64,000 nt of DNA from Rummeliibacillus sp963792445 (GCA_963792445.1 CAWBWO010000020.1:47547-111546); one strand, 5' to 3'. Numbered from the stretch's first letter, positions 54,681 to 63,815 are shown. The notes: generated by a model from the sequence alone, not told the origin. Translations and numbers: made by a program.

Positions 54681-55797
54681 CTATTCGCCTTTTTTATAAA
54701 ACGGTGTTTTGATTACAACGGCATCAATCAATTTATTGCGGATTTCAACTTTTAGTTGTGTTCCCTCTTTTGCTTGATCTACAGCTATAAGCGCAAGACC
54801 TATGCTTTTCTTTAAAGAAGGAGATTGTGTTCCAGAAGTGATCAAACCAATTTCCTCTTCATCTGCAGAGAATACTTTGTAACCGTGGCGAGGAATACCT
54901 CTTCCTGTTACTTCGATTCCTACAATTTTACGCGCTAAGCCTTCTTCTTTTTGTTTTGCTAAGACTATCTTTTCCGATAAAGTCACTTTCTTTATTCGTT
55001 TTCACAGCAAAACCGATTCCTGCCTCAAGTGGGCTAATTTCGTTTGAAAGTTCTTGTCCATATAGTGCAAGTTTTGCTTCAAGTCGAAGTGTGTCACGTG
55101 CACCAAGTCCACATGGTTTTAAGCCTTCAACACTCCCTGCAGCAAGAAGTTTTTCCCATAGTGCTTCTGCTTGATTTGCTGCTAAATAGATTTCAAAACC
55201 ATCTTCGCCTGTGTACCCTGTTCTAGATACAAGGACATCTTTGATTTCTTCTATATTGACATGTTGTGCAAATTGGAAACCACCAATTTGACTTAAGTCA
55301 GTTTCTGTTAATTTTTGCAGAATACCTTCTGCCTTTGGACCTTGAATAGCTAGCTGTGCCACATCATTTGAAATATTTTTAAGTGTCACTTCACCTTTTA
55401 CGTTTTGGTTCATCCAATCGAAATCTTTTTCAATGTTTGATGCATTGATGACAAGCAAATACTTTTCATTTGCTAACTTGTAAACAAGTAAGTCATCAAC
55501 TGTCGTTCCATCTGGGTAGCACATAGCTGTATATTGTGCTTTATTGATGGCGATTTTTGTTACATCATTTGTAACAAGATAGTTGATATAGCTTTCAGCG
55601 TCTTTCCCTTCAATAAGGACTTCACCCATATGGGATACATCAAAGAGTCCAGCTTCTTTTCGTACAGCTTCATGCTCTTCGATAATACTTGAAAATTGTA
55701 CTGGAAGTTCCCAGCCACCAAAATCAATGACCTTTGCTCCAGATTTTTTATAGGATTCAAAAAGTGGTGTTCGTTTTAACGTTGTTTCTACGCTCAT
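54681..55797 (-). pseudogene. gcvT: Glycine cleavage T protein (aminomethyltransferase), single frameshift
   Basis: Two frames give a full-length T protein of about 371 residues. It has FDVSHMGEVLIEG, YTAMCYPDGTTVDDLLVY, SRTGYTGEDGFEIYL, CGLGARDTLRLEA in the first part and RGIPRHGYKVFS, GLITSGTQSP in the second. Near 54963 the first frame runs out (FIGKDSLSKTKRRR), while the other continues IVLAKQKEEGLARK. Removing one base gives FIGKIVLAKQKEEG, the expected junction at the expected length. In a riboswitch-controlled, otherwise intact operon, a sequence error is more likely than true loss. It transfers the methylene group to THF and releases ammonia. Confidence 0.93.
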
Positions 55798-55852
55798 TGT
55801 GATACCTCCGATTAAAATTATTTCCTGTAAAATAATTGTTTAAATCTGTTCG

Positions 55853-57103
55853 TTATACATTTACTGGTTGTTGCACTAATGGGAATGCATCGCAAATCGC
55901 TTTTGTTGTTTCTTTTGCTTGTTTTAAAATGTCTTCGTCTCCGTTGCTCTTAAGTACTGCAGCAATAACCTCACCGATTTTCACCATTTCTTCTTGCTTC
56001 ATACCACGAGTAGTTAAAGCAGCTGTACCCATACGGATTCCGCTTGTAACAAATGGGCTTTCTGGATCAAATGGAATCGTGTTTTTATTGACTGTAATGC
56101 CTGCTTCTTCTAATAATTTTTCTGCTACTTTACCTGTTAAGTTCCATGGACGTAAATCAAGTAAGACAATATGATTATCAGTGCCACCAGATACTAATGA
56201 TGCGCCTTCTTTTTTCAATGTTTCACTTAAAGTTTGAGCATTATCAATGATTTGTTTTGCATACGCTTTAAAGCTTGGTTGTAATGCTTCATTGAAAGCA
56301 ACTGCTTTAGCAGCAATGATGTGCATTAATGGTCCACCTTGAATTCCTGGGAATACGGCTTTATTTATTTTTTTGATCAGCTCATCATCGTTTGTTAAAA
56401 TGATTCCGCCGCGTGGTCCTCTTAATGTTTTATGTGTTGTACTTGTCACGATATCTGCATATGGAATTGGTGATGGATGAAGACCTGCTGCAACGAGTCC
56501 AGCAATATGTGCCATATCCACCATGAATTTTGCTCCTACTTCATCTGCAATTTTTCTAAAACGTTCGAAATCAATGATTCTTGGATAAGCACTTGCCCCA
56601 GCAATAATCAATTTTGGTTTCTCTTTTTTCGCGATTGCTTCTAGCTCATCGTAATCAATTAATTGCGTATCTTCTCTAACACCATAAGACACAATGTCAA
56701 ACCATTTTCCTGAAATACTTACAGGGCTTCCATGAGTTAAGTGACCGCCATGTGAAAGATTCATCCCCATCACTTTGTCACCAGGTTGAAGTAAAGCGTA
56801 AAATACAGCTAAGTTTGCTTGTGCACCTGAATGTGGTTGAACATTAGCATATTTGGCACCGAATAGTTTTGTTAGACGTTCGATTGCTGTTTGTTCTGCT
56901 ACATCGACAAACTCGCAACCGCCGTAGTAACGTTTACCTGGATAGCCTTCTGCGTATTTATTCGTCATCACACTTCCCATTGCTTCTAACACATCTTCGC
57001 TTACGAAGTTTTCTGATGCGATCAACTCTAAAGTTTGATGTTGGCGGTTTCGCTCTTTCTCAATTGCTGCAAAAATAGTTGAATCATTTTGTTGTAAACT
57101 CAT
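55853..57103 (-). CDS. glyA: Serine hydroxymethyltransferase
   Basis: 416 residues. PLP Lys in VTSTTHKTLRGPRGG; ELIASENFVS, KYAEGYPGKRYYGG and MVDMAHIAGLVAAG are invariant segments. It interconverts serine and glycine with THF. Start: ATG 57103 follows AAGGAGGAA; the frame upstream to 57175 is leader. It is directly downstream of a tandem glycine riboswitch and 55 bp before gcvT, so glyA is part of the glycine-responsive operon. Confidence 0.97.
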   Translation of the reverse strand: MSLQQNDSTIFAAIEKERNRQHQTLELIASENFVSEDVLEAMGSVMTNKYAEGYPGKRYYGGCEFVDVAEQTAIERLTKLFGAKYANVQPHSGAQANLAVFYALLQPGDKVMGMNLSHGGHLTHGSPVSISGKWFDIVSYGVREDTQLIDYDELEAIAKKEKPKLIIAGASAYPRIIDFERFRKIADEVGAKFMVDMAHIAGLVAAGLHPSPIPYADIVTSTTHKTLRGPRGGIILTNDDELIKKINKAVFPGIQGGPLMHIIAAKAVAFNEALQPSFKAYAKQIIDNAQTLSETLKKEGASLVSGGTDNHIVLLDLRPWNLTGKVAEKLLEEAGITVNKNTIPFDPESPFVTSGIRMGTAALTTRGMKQEEMVKIGEVIAAVLKSNGDEDILKQAKETTKAICDAFPLVQQPVNV

Positions 57104-57230
57104 GTAAATTCCTCCTTCAATTTGGTTCAGGAATCTGTGGTAACAAGCAATTTCCTGAAGTTTTTGTCCTAGCATCTCTACCTGCTACAAAACTACTTTT
57201 CTAGTAAATTTATACTTTTCCGCACGCAAA

Positions 57231-57280
57231 AAAGGACAGAAAAGGGTAGCCGTAGCCTCATTCCCCTTCTCTGTCCTTTT
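57231..57280 (-). terminator. Expression-platform terminator of the glyA glycine riboswitch
   Basis: On the minus strand AAAGGACAGAGAAGGG pairs with CCCTTTTCTGTCCTTT and runs into TTTTTT. The left arm overlaps the 3' end of aptamer 2, so glycine binding can compete with termination (on-switch expected). Confidence 0.88.
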
Positions 57281-57464
57281 ACCTGAGAGTTTAACTCGAT
57301 TGATGATTAATCATGGAGTCTTCCCCTTTGGTGGCATACTTTATACGCGCTCTCCAGAGGTGCGTCCGGTTGTAGTACCTTCTACCTGAGAGATTTGTTC
57401 AAAAGGGTGTTTTTTAGAACTTGCTCCTTCGGTGGCTTATTGCTTCTTGCACTCTCCTACAACC
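57268..57464 (-). ncRNA. Tandem glycine riboswitch upstream of glyA-gcv-purU
   Basis: Two aptamers on the minus strand: aptamer 1 at 57464-57368 (GGAGAG, GCCACCGAAGGAGCAA, CTCTCAGGT) and aptamer 2 at 57366-57268 (GGAGAGCGC, GCCACCAAAGGGGAAG, CTCTCAGGTAAAAGGACAGA), joined by the short CGGACG linker. These are the signature elements of tandem gcvT-type glycine riboswitches. Confidence 0.96.
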
Positions 57465-57575
57465 ATCATCCGCTAATATTAATTTGTATATTCAGAATAA
57501 TTTTAATATTTAGAGATGTCAATCTTTATTTATTCATTTTCAAATTTTTATTTTAAAGATTAAGATCAAAATGAT

Positions 57576-58970
57576 TTATTCATAATTTTCTACTAATGGT
57601 TCTTCCGTTGTTTGATCTACAAAAGTCTCTTTTGACTTCCTTGTCTTATAAATTGCAATCAGCATGATAAACCAAACTGGCGTTACGAACAAGGCAACAC
57701 GAGTATCTTCTGCAAATGCAAGTACGACAAGAACGAACACAAGAAAAGCAAGGATTACATAATTTGCAACAGGATAAAGTGGCATTTTGAATTTGTTTAC
57801 TTTTGCTAGTTCCGGTCTTGTTTTGCGATATTTCAAGTGACAAATGACAGTGATTCCCCAAATAAAGATAAAACATACTGTTGAAACACTAGTAATCAGC
57901 GTGAAGACACCTTCTGGTATTAAATAATTCAAAATAACAGAAATTAAAATAACTGCACTTGAAAAGAACAATGCATTAGAAGGCACTTTACGTGCATCAA
58001 GTTTACCAAATTTTGCAGGTGCATTTTTTTCTTTTGCTAATGAATAGACCATTCGGCTTGTACTGAAAACACCGCTATTACATGCCGAAGCTGCAGATGT
58101 TAGTACAACAAAATTGATAATGCCTGCCGCTGCAGCGATACCAACTGTCGCAAAGACTTGGACAAATGGGCTTTTCGCAGGATTAAGATCACTCCATGGA
58201 TATACACTCATAATGACAATTAATGCACCAATGTAGAAAATAATTACGCGAATCGGAATATTATTGATTGCCTTCGGTAGAACCTTTTCTGGATTTTCTG
58301 TTTCACCAGCTGTAAGTCCTACTAGTTCAATCCCTACGAAAGCAAATACGACCATCTGGAATGAGAGAATAAAACCATTTATTCCATTCGGGAACATTCC
58401 ACCGTGGCTCCAAAGATTGGTGAAACTAGCTGGTCCAGAATTAGTAGAAAATCCTTTTACAATCATGATTACCCCAACTACAATTAGGGCTAGAATCGCG
58501 ATTACTTTAATTAATGCAAACCAAAACTCCATTTCGCCGAAAAGTTTAACAGTTGCGAGATTCATACATAACAAAATGACAAGTGCGATTAATCCAGGCA
58601 TCCACTGTGGTACATTTGGGAACCAATATTGCGTATAAATGCCAACCGCTGTTAAGTCAGCCATCGCAATGGAAACCCAGCAGAACCAATAGGTCCACCC
58701 AGTGATAAATGCTGCCATATCACCTAAATAATCTTTTACAAAATCCACAAATGAATGATAGTTTAAATTCGATAGTAGTAGTTCTCCAAGGGCACGCATG
58801 ATTAAAAAACAAATCACACCTGTAATCATGTAGGCAAATAAGATAGATGGTCCAGCTAAATGAATGGACTTACCAGCTCCAAGAAATAACCCTGTTCCAA
58901 TGGCTCCACCAATAGCAATAAGTTGTACGTGTCTGTTTTTCAGACCTCTTTCCAATTGTTGTTCTTTCAT
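57576..58970 (-). CDS. cycA: APC-family amino acid permease, CycA-like (glycine/D-alanine/D-serine)
   Basis: 464 residues, 12 helices. QLIAIGGAIGTGLFLGAGKSI in helix 1 is the APC unwound-helix substrate site. FVGIELVGLTAGETENPEKVLPKAIN and ASACNSGVFSTSRMVYSLA follow the AroP/CycA group. Substrate assignment rests partly on context: the gene is preceded by its own tandem glycine riboswitch, so a glycine/alanine-type substrate is likely. Separate transcript from glyA, though both read leftward. Ribosome site AGAGAGGA precedes ATG 58970. Confidence 0.88.
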   Translation of the reverse strand: MKEQQLERGLKNRHVQLIAIGGAIGTGLFLGAGKSIHLAGPSILFAYMITGVICFLIMRALGELLLSNLNYHSFVDFVKDYLGDMAAFITGWTYWFCWVSIAMADLTAVGIYTQYWFPNVPQWMPGLIALVILLCMNLATVKLFGEMEFWFALIKVIAILALIVVGVIMIVKGFSTNSGPASFTNLWSHGGMFPNGINGFILSFQMVVFAFVGIELVGLTAGETENPEKVLPKAINNIPIRVIIFYIGALIVIMSVYPWSDLNPAKSPFVQVFATVGIAAAAGIINFVVLTSAASACNSGVFSTSRMVYSLAKEKNAPAKFGKLDARKVPSNALFFSSAVILISVILNYLIPEGVFTLITSVSTVCFIFIWGITVICHLKYRKTRPELAKVNKFKMPLYPVANYVILAFLVFVLVVLAFAEDTRVALFVTPVWFIMLIAIYKTRKSKETFVDQTTEEPLVENYE

Positions 58971-59043
58971 ACGATCTTCCTCTCTTAATTTAGGATATAC
59001 TTACCTTTTTTAACTTGAGAAAAGATTCCCCCTTTTAAAAATA

Positions 59044-59085
59044 AAAAAAGAACAGAAGAAGGCCTATACACCTTCTCTGTCCTTT
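59044..59085 (-). terminator. Expression-platform terminator of the permease glycine riboswitch
   Basis: On the minus strand AAAGGACAGAGAAGG pairs with CCTTCTTCTGTTCTTT and is followed by a T run. Same design as the glyA leader. Confidence 0.85.
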
Positions 59086-59253
59086 AACCTGAAAGTTTCT
59101 CCCACAAGTATTGTGGGTCCCCTTTGGTGGCAATAAAATTGCGCTCTCCAGAGTAGCGTCCTGTATTGGTTCTTTTACCTGAGAGATTTACTCCAATAGG
59201 TTTTTTTGGAGTTTGCTCCTTCGGTGGCGAATCTTCACTCTCTCCCAATACAA
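59073..59253 (-). ncRNA. Second tandem glycine riboswitch, upstream of the CycA-like permease
   Basis: Aptamer 1 (59253-59164) has GGGAGAGAG, CGCCACCGAAGGAGCAAACTCC and CTCTCAGGT. Aptamer 2 (59163-59073) has GGAGAGCGC, GCCACCAAAGGGGAC and CTTTCAGGTTAAAGGACAGAG. Linker and spacing match the glyA leader about 1.8 kb away, but the sequences differ enough to be an old duplication. Confidence 0.95.
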
Positions 59254-59629
59254 TCATTCGCAAGTTATTCAATTGTGTTTGAAACGTCATACGTTTATCA
59301 CGTATGATAATGATCCACTATAAAACTGTTACATAACATCAGTGGATTGCAAGCTTCATATATTGAATGAAGCGCTTTCACTCAGTATATACTAAATCTA
59401 TCAAAAAATAAATATAATTTTCTAAAAATTTAGAAGCTCTCTTAAAAATAGTATAATTTTCATGTTTTATGCATGTTTTTTGTTACATTGAGGGATAGCA
59501 TTTAATATAAATGGTACAGTAAACTTCATCCAGAACCTTCTGTTATAGTATTGTTGCAACTACGGCAAGTGATTTGGATATTGGCTAATGAATTTTTTAG
59601 GAATGGATGTATTGTTTAATAGGGGAGAA
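59254..59629. other. Promoter region upstream of the permease riboswitch
   Basis: No gene seen. GTGAAAGCGCTTCAT (minus strand, about 59368-59382) resembles a catabolite-responsive element with two mismatches, which is weak evidence. AT-rich sequence follows. Confidence 0.35.
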
Positions 59630-59653
59630 TAAAAGACCTCAAACAAAGAGGTC
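59630..59653 (-). terminator. Terminator of the small lipoprotein gene
   Basis: GACCTC/GAGGTC stem (59635-59640, 59648-59653) followed on the minus strand by TTTTATT. Confidence 0.72.
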
Positions 59654-59679
59654 GATTTCATGTGATATTCTATAATTCT

Positions 59680-59955
59680 CTAACAGATTTCCGCTTCTCC
59701 TTTAATCAGATTACAATTTTGATCATCAATATAATCTATTCCGTTCTCACAATTTTCTTTATTTCCCCATTTAACAATATAGTGATTGCCTTTATGAATA
59801 ACTGATTTTATTTCTACTGTACCAATACTTTTAGTGTGATCTTCTAATACAATTGATTTAGCCTGTTCTTCTGAAATTTTTGGCTTTGATAAATGGTTAC
59901 AACCACTCATTACCAAAATGAACAGTAGAGAAAATATCGAAACTATTTTTTTCAA
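59680..59955 (-). CDS. Small lipoprotein, hypothetical
   Basis: 91 residues. Signal peptide with lipobox LVMSGC (Cys19). The mature region KISEEQAKSIVLEDHTKSIGTVEIKSVIHKGNHYIVKWGNKENCENG resembles one PepSY-like alpha/beta unit. Three more cysteines could form disulfides. Ribosome site GGAGGTGAA precedes ATG 59955. Surface-anchored; function unknown. Confidence 0.75.
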   Translation of the reverse strand: MKKIVSIFSLLFILVMSGCNHLSKPKISEEQAKSIVLEDHTKSIGTVEIKSVIHKGNHYIVKWGNKENCENGIDYIDDQNCNLIKGEAEIC

Positions 59956-60051
59956 AGACTTTCACCTCCAAATAGCTTTATTATAGAAGTCCAAATTTGA
60001 ATATGTTACTACAATTTTTACAAGAACAATTTTTGTAAATTAAAGTAAGAC

Positions 60052-60097
60052 AAAAATACCTCTAGATTGATTGTCCGTTCAATCTAGAGGTATTTTT
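60052..60097. terminator. Strong terminator after the pyridoxamine kinase gene
   Basis: Perfect 18-bp stem (60052-60069 with 60080-60097) with A and T tracts on both ends, ten bases after the kinase stop. Confidence 0.92.
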
Positions 60098-60107
60098 ATT
60101 TTGTGAA

Positions 60108-60956
60108 TTAAAGTAGCATTCCTAAATATTTTTCGAAGTTCACGCCTTCTTTGCTTGGAATCTGCTCCATGGAAGAATCATCGATTGCTGCACTTAAGAA
60201 CTTTTCTGCCAGTTGGACAGATTTTCCTAAATCTTCCCCGCGCATCATGCCACCCATAATGACAGATGCAAATAAGTCACCTGTGCCAGAATAACTTTTC
60301 CCATTGTAAGGCATCGCGTTATAAAATGTTTTGTTTTCATCCAAATACATATTTCCAATCAAAGGTTCATCTGTATTTGCATTCGGTGGATTGACGCCCG
60401 TGATGATGACTTGTGCTCCTGTATCTTGTTGCAATGTCTTGCCAGCTTCCTCTATTACATGAAGGAAGTCTTTTTCATTTGTATAACTATGTAACTTGTC
60501 ATATGATAACCCGGTCAGTAGGCAACATTCCGTCACATTCGGTGTAATGACATCGGCGCACTTCACAAGTTCTCGCATTCGCATCAGCAATTCATCTGTA
60601 AATAGCTTATAGGCCTCCCCCATATCTCCCATGACGGGATCCACAAGTAAACTAGTTTCTTTCGTTTGAAATGACTCTAAAAAACGAAAAATATTATTAA
60701 TTTGCTCTCGGCCCGTAACAAAGCCAGTATAAATGCCATCAAAACTTACTTTCATCTTGCTCCATTCATCTTCAAAATAGTGCATCTTATCCGTAAAATC
60801 TTCGCAAAAAAAGCTTGGATAACCGGTCTGCGCAGACAATACAGCAGTTGGCAATGGACATGCTTGCACGCCCATCACAGAAAGGACCGGAATCGCCGCT
60901 GTTAATGAACATTTTCCAAAAGATGATAAATCTTGTATAACCGCAACCTTTTTCAT
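60108..60956 (-). CDS. pdxY: Pyridoxal/pyridoxamine kinase, ribokinase superfamily
   Basis: About 282 residues. VIQDLSSFGKCSLTAAIPVLSVMGVQACPLPTAVLS at the N-terminus, VDPVMGDMGEAYKL, ITPNVTECCLLTG and YSGTGDLFASVIMGG (anion hole and catalytic Asp) match PdxY/PdxK-type kinases. It phosphorylates B6 vitamers. Start: ATG 60956 lies five bases after GGAGG; ATG 60968 overlaps that site. Single gene with promoter and terminator of its own. Confidence 0.88.
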   Translation of the reverse strand: MKKVAVIQDLSSFGKCSLTAAIPVLSVMGVQACPLPTAVLSAQTGYPSFFCEDFTDKMHYFEDEWSKMKVSFDGIYTGFVTGREQINNIFRFLESFQTKETSLLVDPVMGDMGEAYKLFTDELLMRMRELVKCADVITPNVTECCLLTGLSYDKLHSYTNEKDFLHVIEEAGKTLQQDTGAQVIITGVNPPNANTDEPLIGNMYLDENKTFYNAMPYNGKSYSGTGDLFASVIMGGMMRGEDLGKSVQLAEKFLSAAIDDSSMEQIPSKEGVNFEKYLGMLL

Positions 60957-61423
60957 AGTAGCCTCCATTTGAAATATCTTGAAAATTAAAGTGGAAAATC
61001 CTTATTTACAGTATAGCATCCTTTATTCGTTGAGGGTTTATAAACTATTGGAGTCTCAATCATAGTTGCTTCTTTTATTTCTAGTTAAATTAGGACATTA
61101 ATTGTTGTATTCGCGGATATTATTTGCAAATCCGCGGATGTTTCTTCTGGAATCACGGATATTTGGACTCAAATCGCGGATGTTCTTCTTGTTCCACCTA
61201 TGAATATTTTGTAAAACTTCTATCAAAAGATTTGCCTATTTCCAGTTAATTCATTCTCTTAATGCAAAGTATTTTTATTTAAGTAGACTAGCGAGGTTTA
61301 TAAAATAATGCCGTTTACAATCAATTGGCAAAAATTTTACGCAATAAATTAAATAGTACTTTTAAAAAAGTTGCTATTTGAGATATTTGAATATACCAAC
61401 TGCTTTTTATATGTAAACGAAAA
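60957..61423. other. Intergenic region with a 21-bp tandem repeat
   Basis: Contains four phased copies of a CGCGGAT-centred repeat (61112-61190). No gene seen. The pyridoxamine kinase promoter should lie at the left end. Confidence 0.6.
61112..61190. repeat. Four 21-bp tandem repeats with CGCGGAT core
   Basis: Cores at 61112, 61133, 61154 (CACGGAT variant) and 61175, exactly 21 bp apart. Flanks vary between TATTATTTGCAAAT and GTTTCTTCTGGAAT types. The spacing equals two helical turns, so a protein could bind all copies on one face. Far more GC-rich than its surroundings. Confidence 0.85.
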
Positions 61424-61453
61424 AGACCGCCGATGTAAGTGTATCGACAGTCT
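61424..61453 (-). terminator. Terminator of the papain-like protein gene
   Basis: AGACTGTCGAT/ATCGGCGGTCT (two G-T pairs) followed on the minus strand by TTTTTCG, about 100 bp after the stop at 61551. Confidence 0.75.
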
Positions 61454-61550
61454 AAAATAATGATTTTTACTTAAAAAGTTAATTTTCTTGAACGAATATC
61501 CTCAGGCATATCATCGAAAGGTGCTTGAGAAAGACTTTTTCGTTATTGGT

Positions 61551-63530
61551 TTATACTAATTCTGACGGAAACCAAATATATTGTTTCCCCCAACTCTCTC
61601 TTGCTAGGATTTCAATTTGTTCAATAATATTATTGTCCACAAGTAGAATGTTCCCGTGCTCATATGGGTTGTAATGATAGGCATACATACGCGATACAAA
61701 CTGTGCAAATGGTAGAGAGGCTTCCCCTTCTTCTTCACCATGATTTTTAACGGAAGGCTCAATTCCTTGTCCCCAGTTTTGACCGCTATCGTTGTTCGGA
61801 TTGTAAAAATAAATCCGATAATCTCCCGTTTCATCTTTGGCAATACGCTGGATGGATACTGCATGAAGTCCCAACAAATTGCCATGAACATCCGTTATAA
61901 AAATACCTACAGGGTTTGGATAAATGAGTTCATACCCTTCATTATATTCGGGATGATGGGTAGCATAAAATAACCGGATAAACTTAGAATAATTAACAAC
62001 TGATCCTGTTACTGAATCAATATTACTTGCAAAGCCCCGCTGAATCCACTCACCGTAAAATTCAGGATTTACCCATTTGTGCCCATCTTCTCCTCGAAGC
62101 ATTGCCCTCTTCATCATTTCATTATAAATCTTATCTAGATGTTTTACTAAAACCTTTGATACGGGATCTAATTCCTGATGAATTTCTGAGGCCACCCCAT
62201 CTACTAATAGAGAAGAATGAATAATGTCACCTTCAAAAACCATATGAATATCGTTGTCCCTAGCGGCGCGTGCAATAAACTCTAGCAATTGCCCAGCATC
62301 ATGTTGTGACCAAAGGCTGATTGCACGTGCAGACTGGCATGTGGGATTCATTCCTTGTCCAACCCCTAAAGGCTGTCCTAATACGCTGATTGTTCCCGAC
62401 ACTAAAATAGCATTTGCCGTTATTCCCTCACTTTTCGCTTCCGGTGTTAACAAGATTTCCTTCACTTCTGGATGAATATCAAGTTCTAGTAAGCGGTGAA
62501 TTCCTAGCGTGATCGGCTCCTGGGTAAGCAAACCTCTATTCAGCACCTTCGCAAGACCATAAATCGACTGGGCTGTTTGCGGGTAAATAGCAACTTTAAT
62601 CAGCTCATTAACTAGCTCATTGTGATCATGTAAAAGAGCTTGCCCTATTTCAGACACGTGAAGAGCTGTTGGTAACAAGTCAGTATGCTCACGAGCCAAA
62701 TGTTTGAGAAGTATAGCATGATATGGAGAAACCAGTCCCGTTTCAACAATTGACTGTCCAAATGCTTCTGCTTCCTTTCTCAACTCTTCTGTGGAAGCAT
62801 CTTTTAAAGCCAATTGATATTCCTTGATATTGTTCGCTTGTCTACTAATTTGGCTTGGCGTTGTGATTGCATCTACATATTTTTGAAGTGCATTTTTTAC
62901 TTCGGCATCAATATTTGTTTCCATAATCTGTTGTGCCATTGTAATCATGTTGACAATACGATTAACCATGATAGGACGCTGAATCGTTAGACGGTCGATT
63001 TCTGCGACGATTTTCTTGGCAATTGCTTGGAAGGATAGTTCTTTCCCTAAGAAATGAAAGAGTCTCTCAGCGCGTTCAATATGTTCACCTGTATTTATTC
63101 TTGCTTCTTCTGTTTCTGGGGGAAATAAAATATCGAGATTTAAAGCTAATACTTCATTTAAAAAAGCTTTTGCTTCTTGGGCTGTTATTTCCTCATGTTC
63201 ATATGAACATTTTGCAATAGCGAGCATTCGCAACTCACTTAGCAATTCTACGATTGAGTTCACACCTTTTAATTTTAATGAACCACCAACAAAAGATGCT
63301 TGAAGTTTCGAAGCATTTTCCCAAGGTCCATTTGTAAATACTCCTACTTCATCAAAACGATGAGCATAATGAAACAATTCCTTTATACCTTCTTCTGTCT
63401 GAGCTAATTCAATAGCTCGCTTAAAAACTTCCGTTTGAACCTTGCTTTTCACATAAGGATCTGCCTGTTCAAGATTATCTAGCATCTGTTCAAAATTTGT
63501 TATTACCGGTTTATCTAAAGCTTCCATCAT
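61551..63530 (-). CDS. Large cytoplasmic protein with papain-like Q-C-H-N motif, function unknown
   Basis: 659 residues without signal peptide or membrane segment. The N-terminal 380 residues are almost all helical. The C-terminal part contains LGVGQGMNPTCQSARAISLW (Gln392, Cys398), GNLLGLHAVSIQRI (His556) and YRIYFYNPNNDSGQNWGQG (Asn577). Order and the six-residue Gln-Cys spacing equal those of papain-fold cysteine proteases. A protease, transglutaminase-like enzyme or amidase is therefore possible. I do not recognise a named family. Ribosome site AGGAGGAATGG precedes ATG 63530 (or ATG 63527). Monocistronic, with a terminator downstream. Confidence 0.8.
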   Translation of the reverse strand: MMEALDKPVITNFEQMLDNLEQADPYVKSKVQTEVFKRAIELAQTEEGIKELFHYAHRFDEVGVFTNGPWENASKLQASFVGGSLKLKGVNSIVELLSELRMLAIAKCSYEHEEITAQEAKAFLNEVLALNLDILFPPETEEARINTGEHIERAERLFHFLGKELSFQAIAKKIVAEIDRLTIQRPIMVNRIVNMITMAQQIMETNIDAEVKNALQKYVDAITTPSQISRQANNIKEYQLALKDASTEELRKEAEAFGQSIVETGLVSPYHAILLKHLAREHTDLLPTALHVSEIGQALLHDHNELVNELIKVAIYPQTAQSIYGLAKVLNRGLLTQEPITLGIHRLLELDIHPEVKEILLTPEAKSEGITANAILVSGTISVLGQPLGVGQGMNPTCQSARAISLWSQHDAGQLLEFIARAARDNDIHMVFEGDIIHSSLLVDGVASEIHQELDPVSKVLVKHLDKIYNEMMKRAMLRGEDGHKWVNPEFYGEWIQRGFASNIDSVTGSVVNYSKFIRLFYATHHPEYNEGYELIYPNPVGIFITDVHGNLLGLHAVSIQRIAKDETGDYRIYFYNPNNDSGQNWGQGIEPSVKNHGEEEGEASLPFAQFVSRMYAYHYNPYEHGNILLVDNNIIEQIEILARESWGKQYIWFPSELV

Positions 63531-63815
63531 CCATTCCTCCTAATCATTTTTGAAAATAAAAGCTGACGAATTATGTTATAAATCTCCGTCTTTAATTCCA
63601 CTAATATCCATTAATGTATACTTTATTTCCCCTATATCAAATCTTTTAAACCACAATAGACAGAGAGAGACTAATTATTTTGAATTTGGATAACTATGAT
63701 AAGCAAGAAGATATTCAATTGTATTTTGTCATAACAGGATGTTTCGATTTTGTGAGTCCGGGTATATATGACATAAGCATATTAAATTATTAAAATAATA
63801 AGGAGTTGTATAGAA

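Noticed and set aside
59084..59290. 68-codon minus-strand ORF upstream of the permease
   Set aside because: It lies entirely within the tandem glycine riboswitch, whose conserved aptamer blocks explain the sequence.
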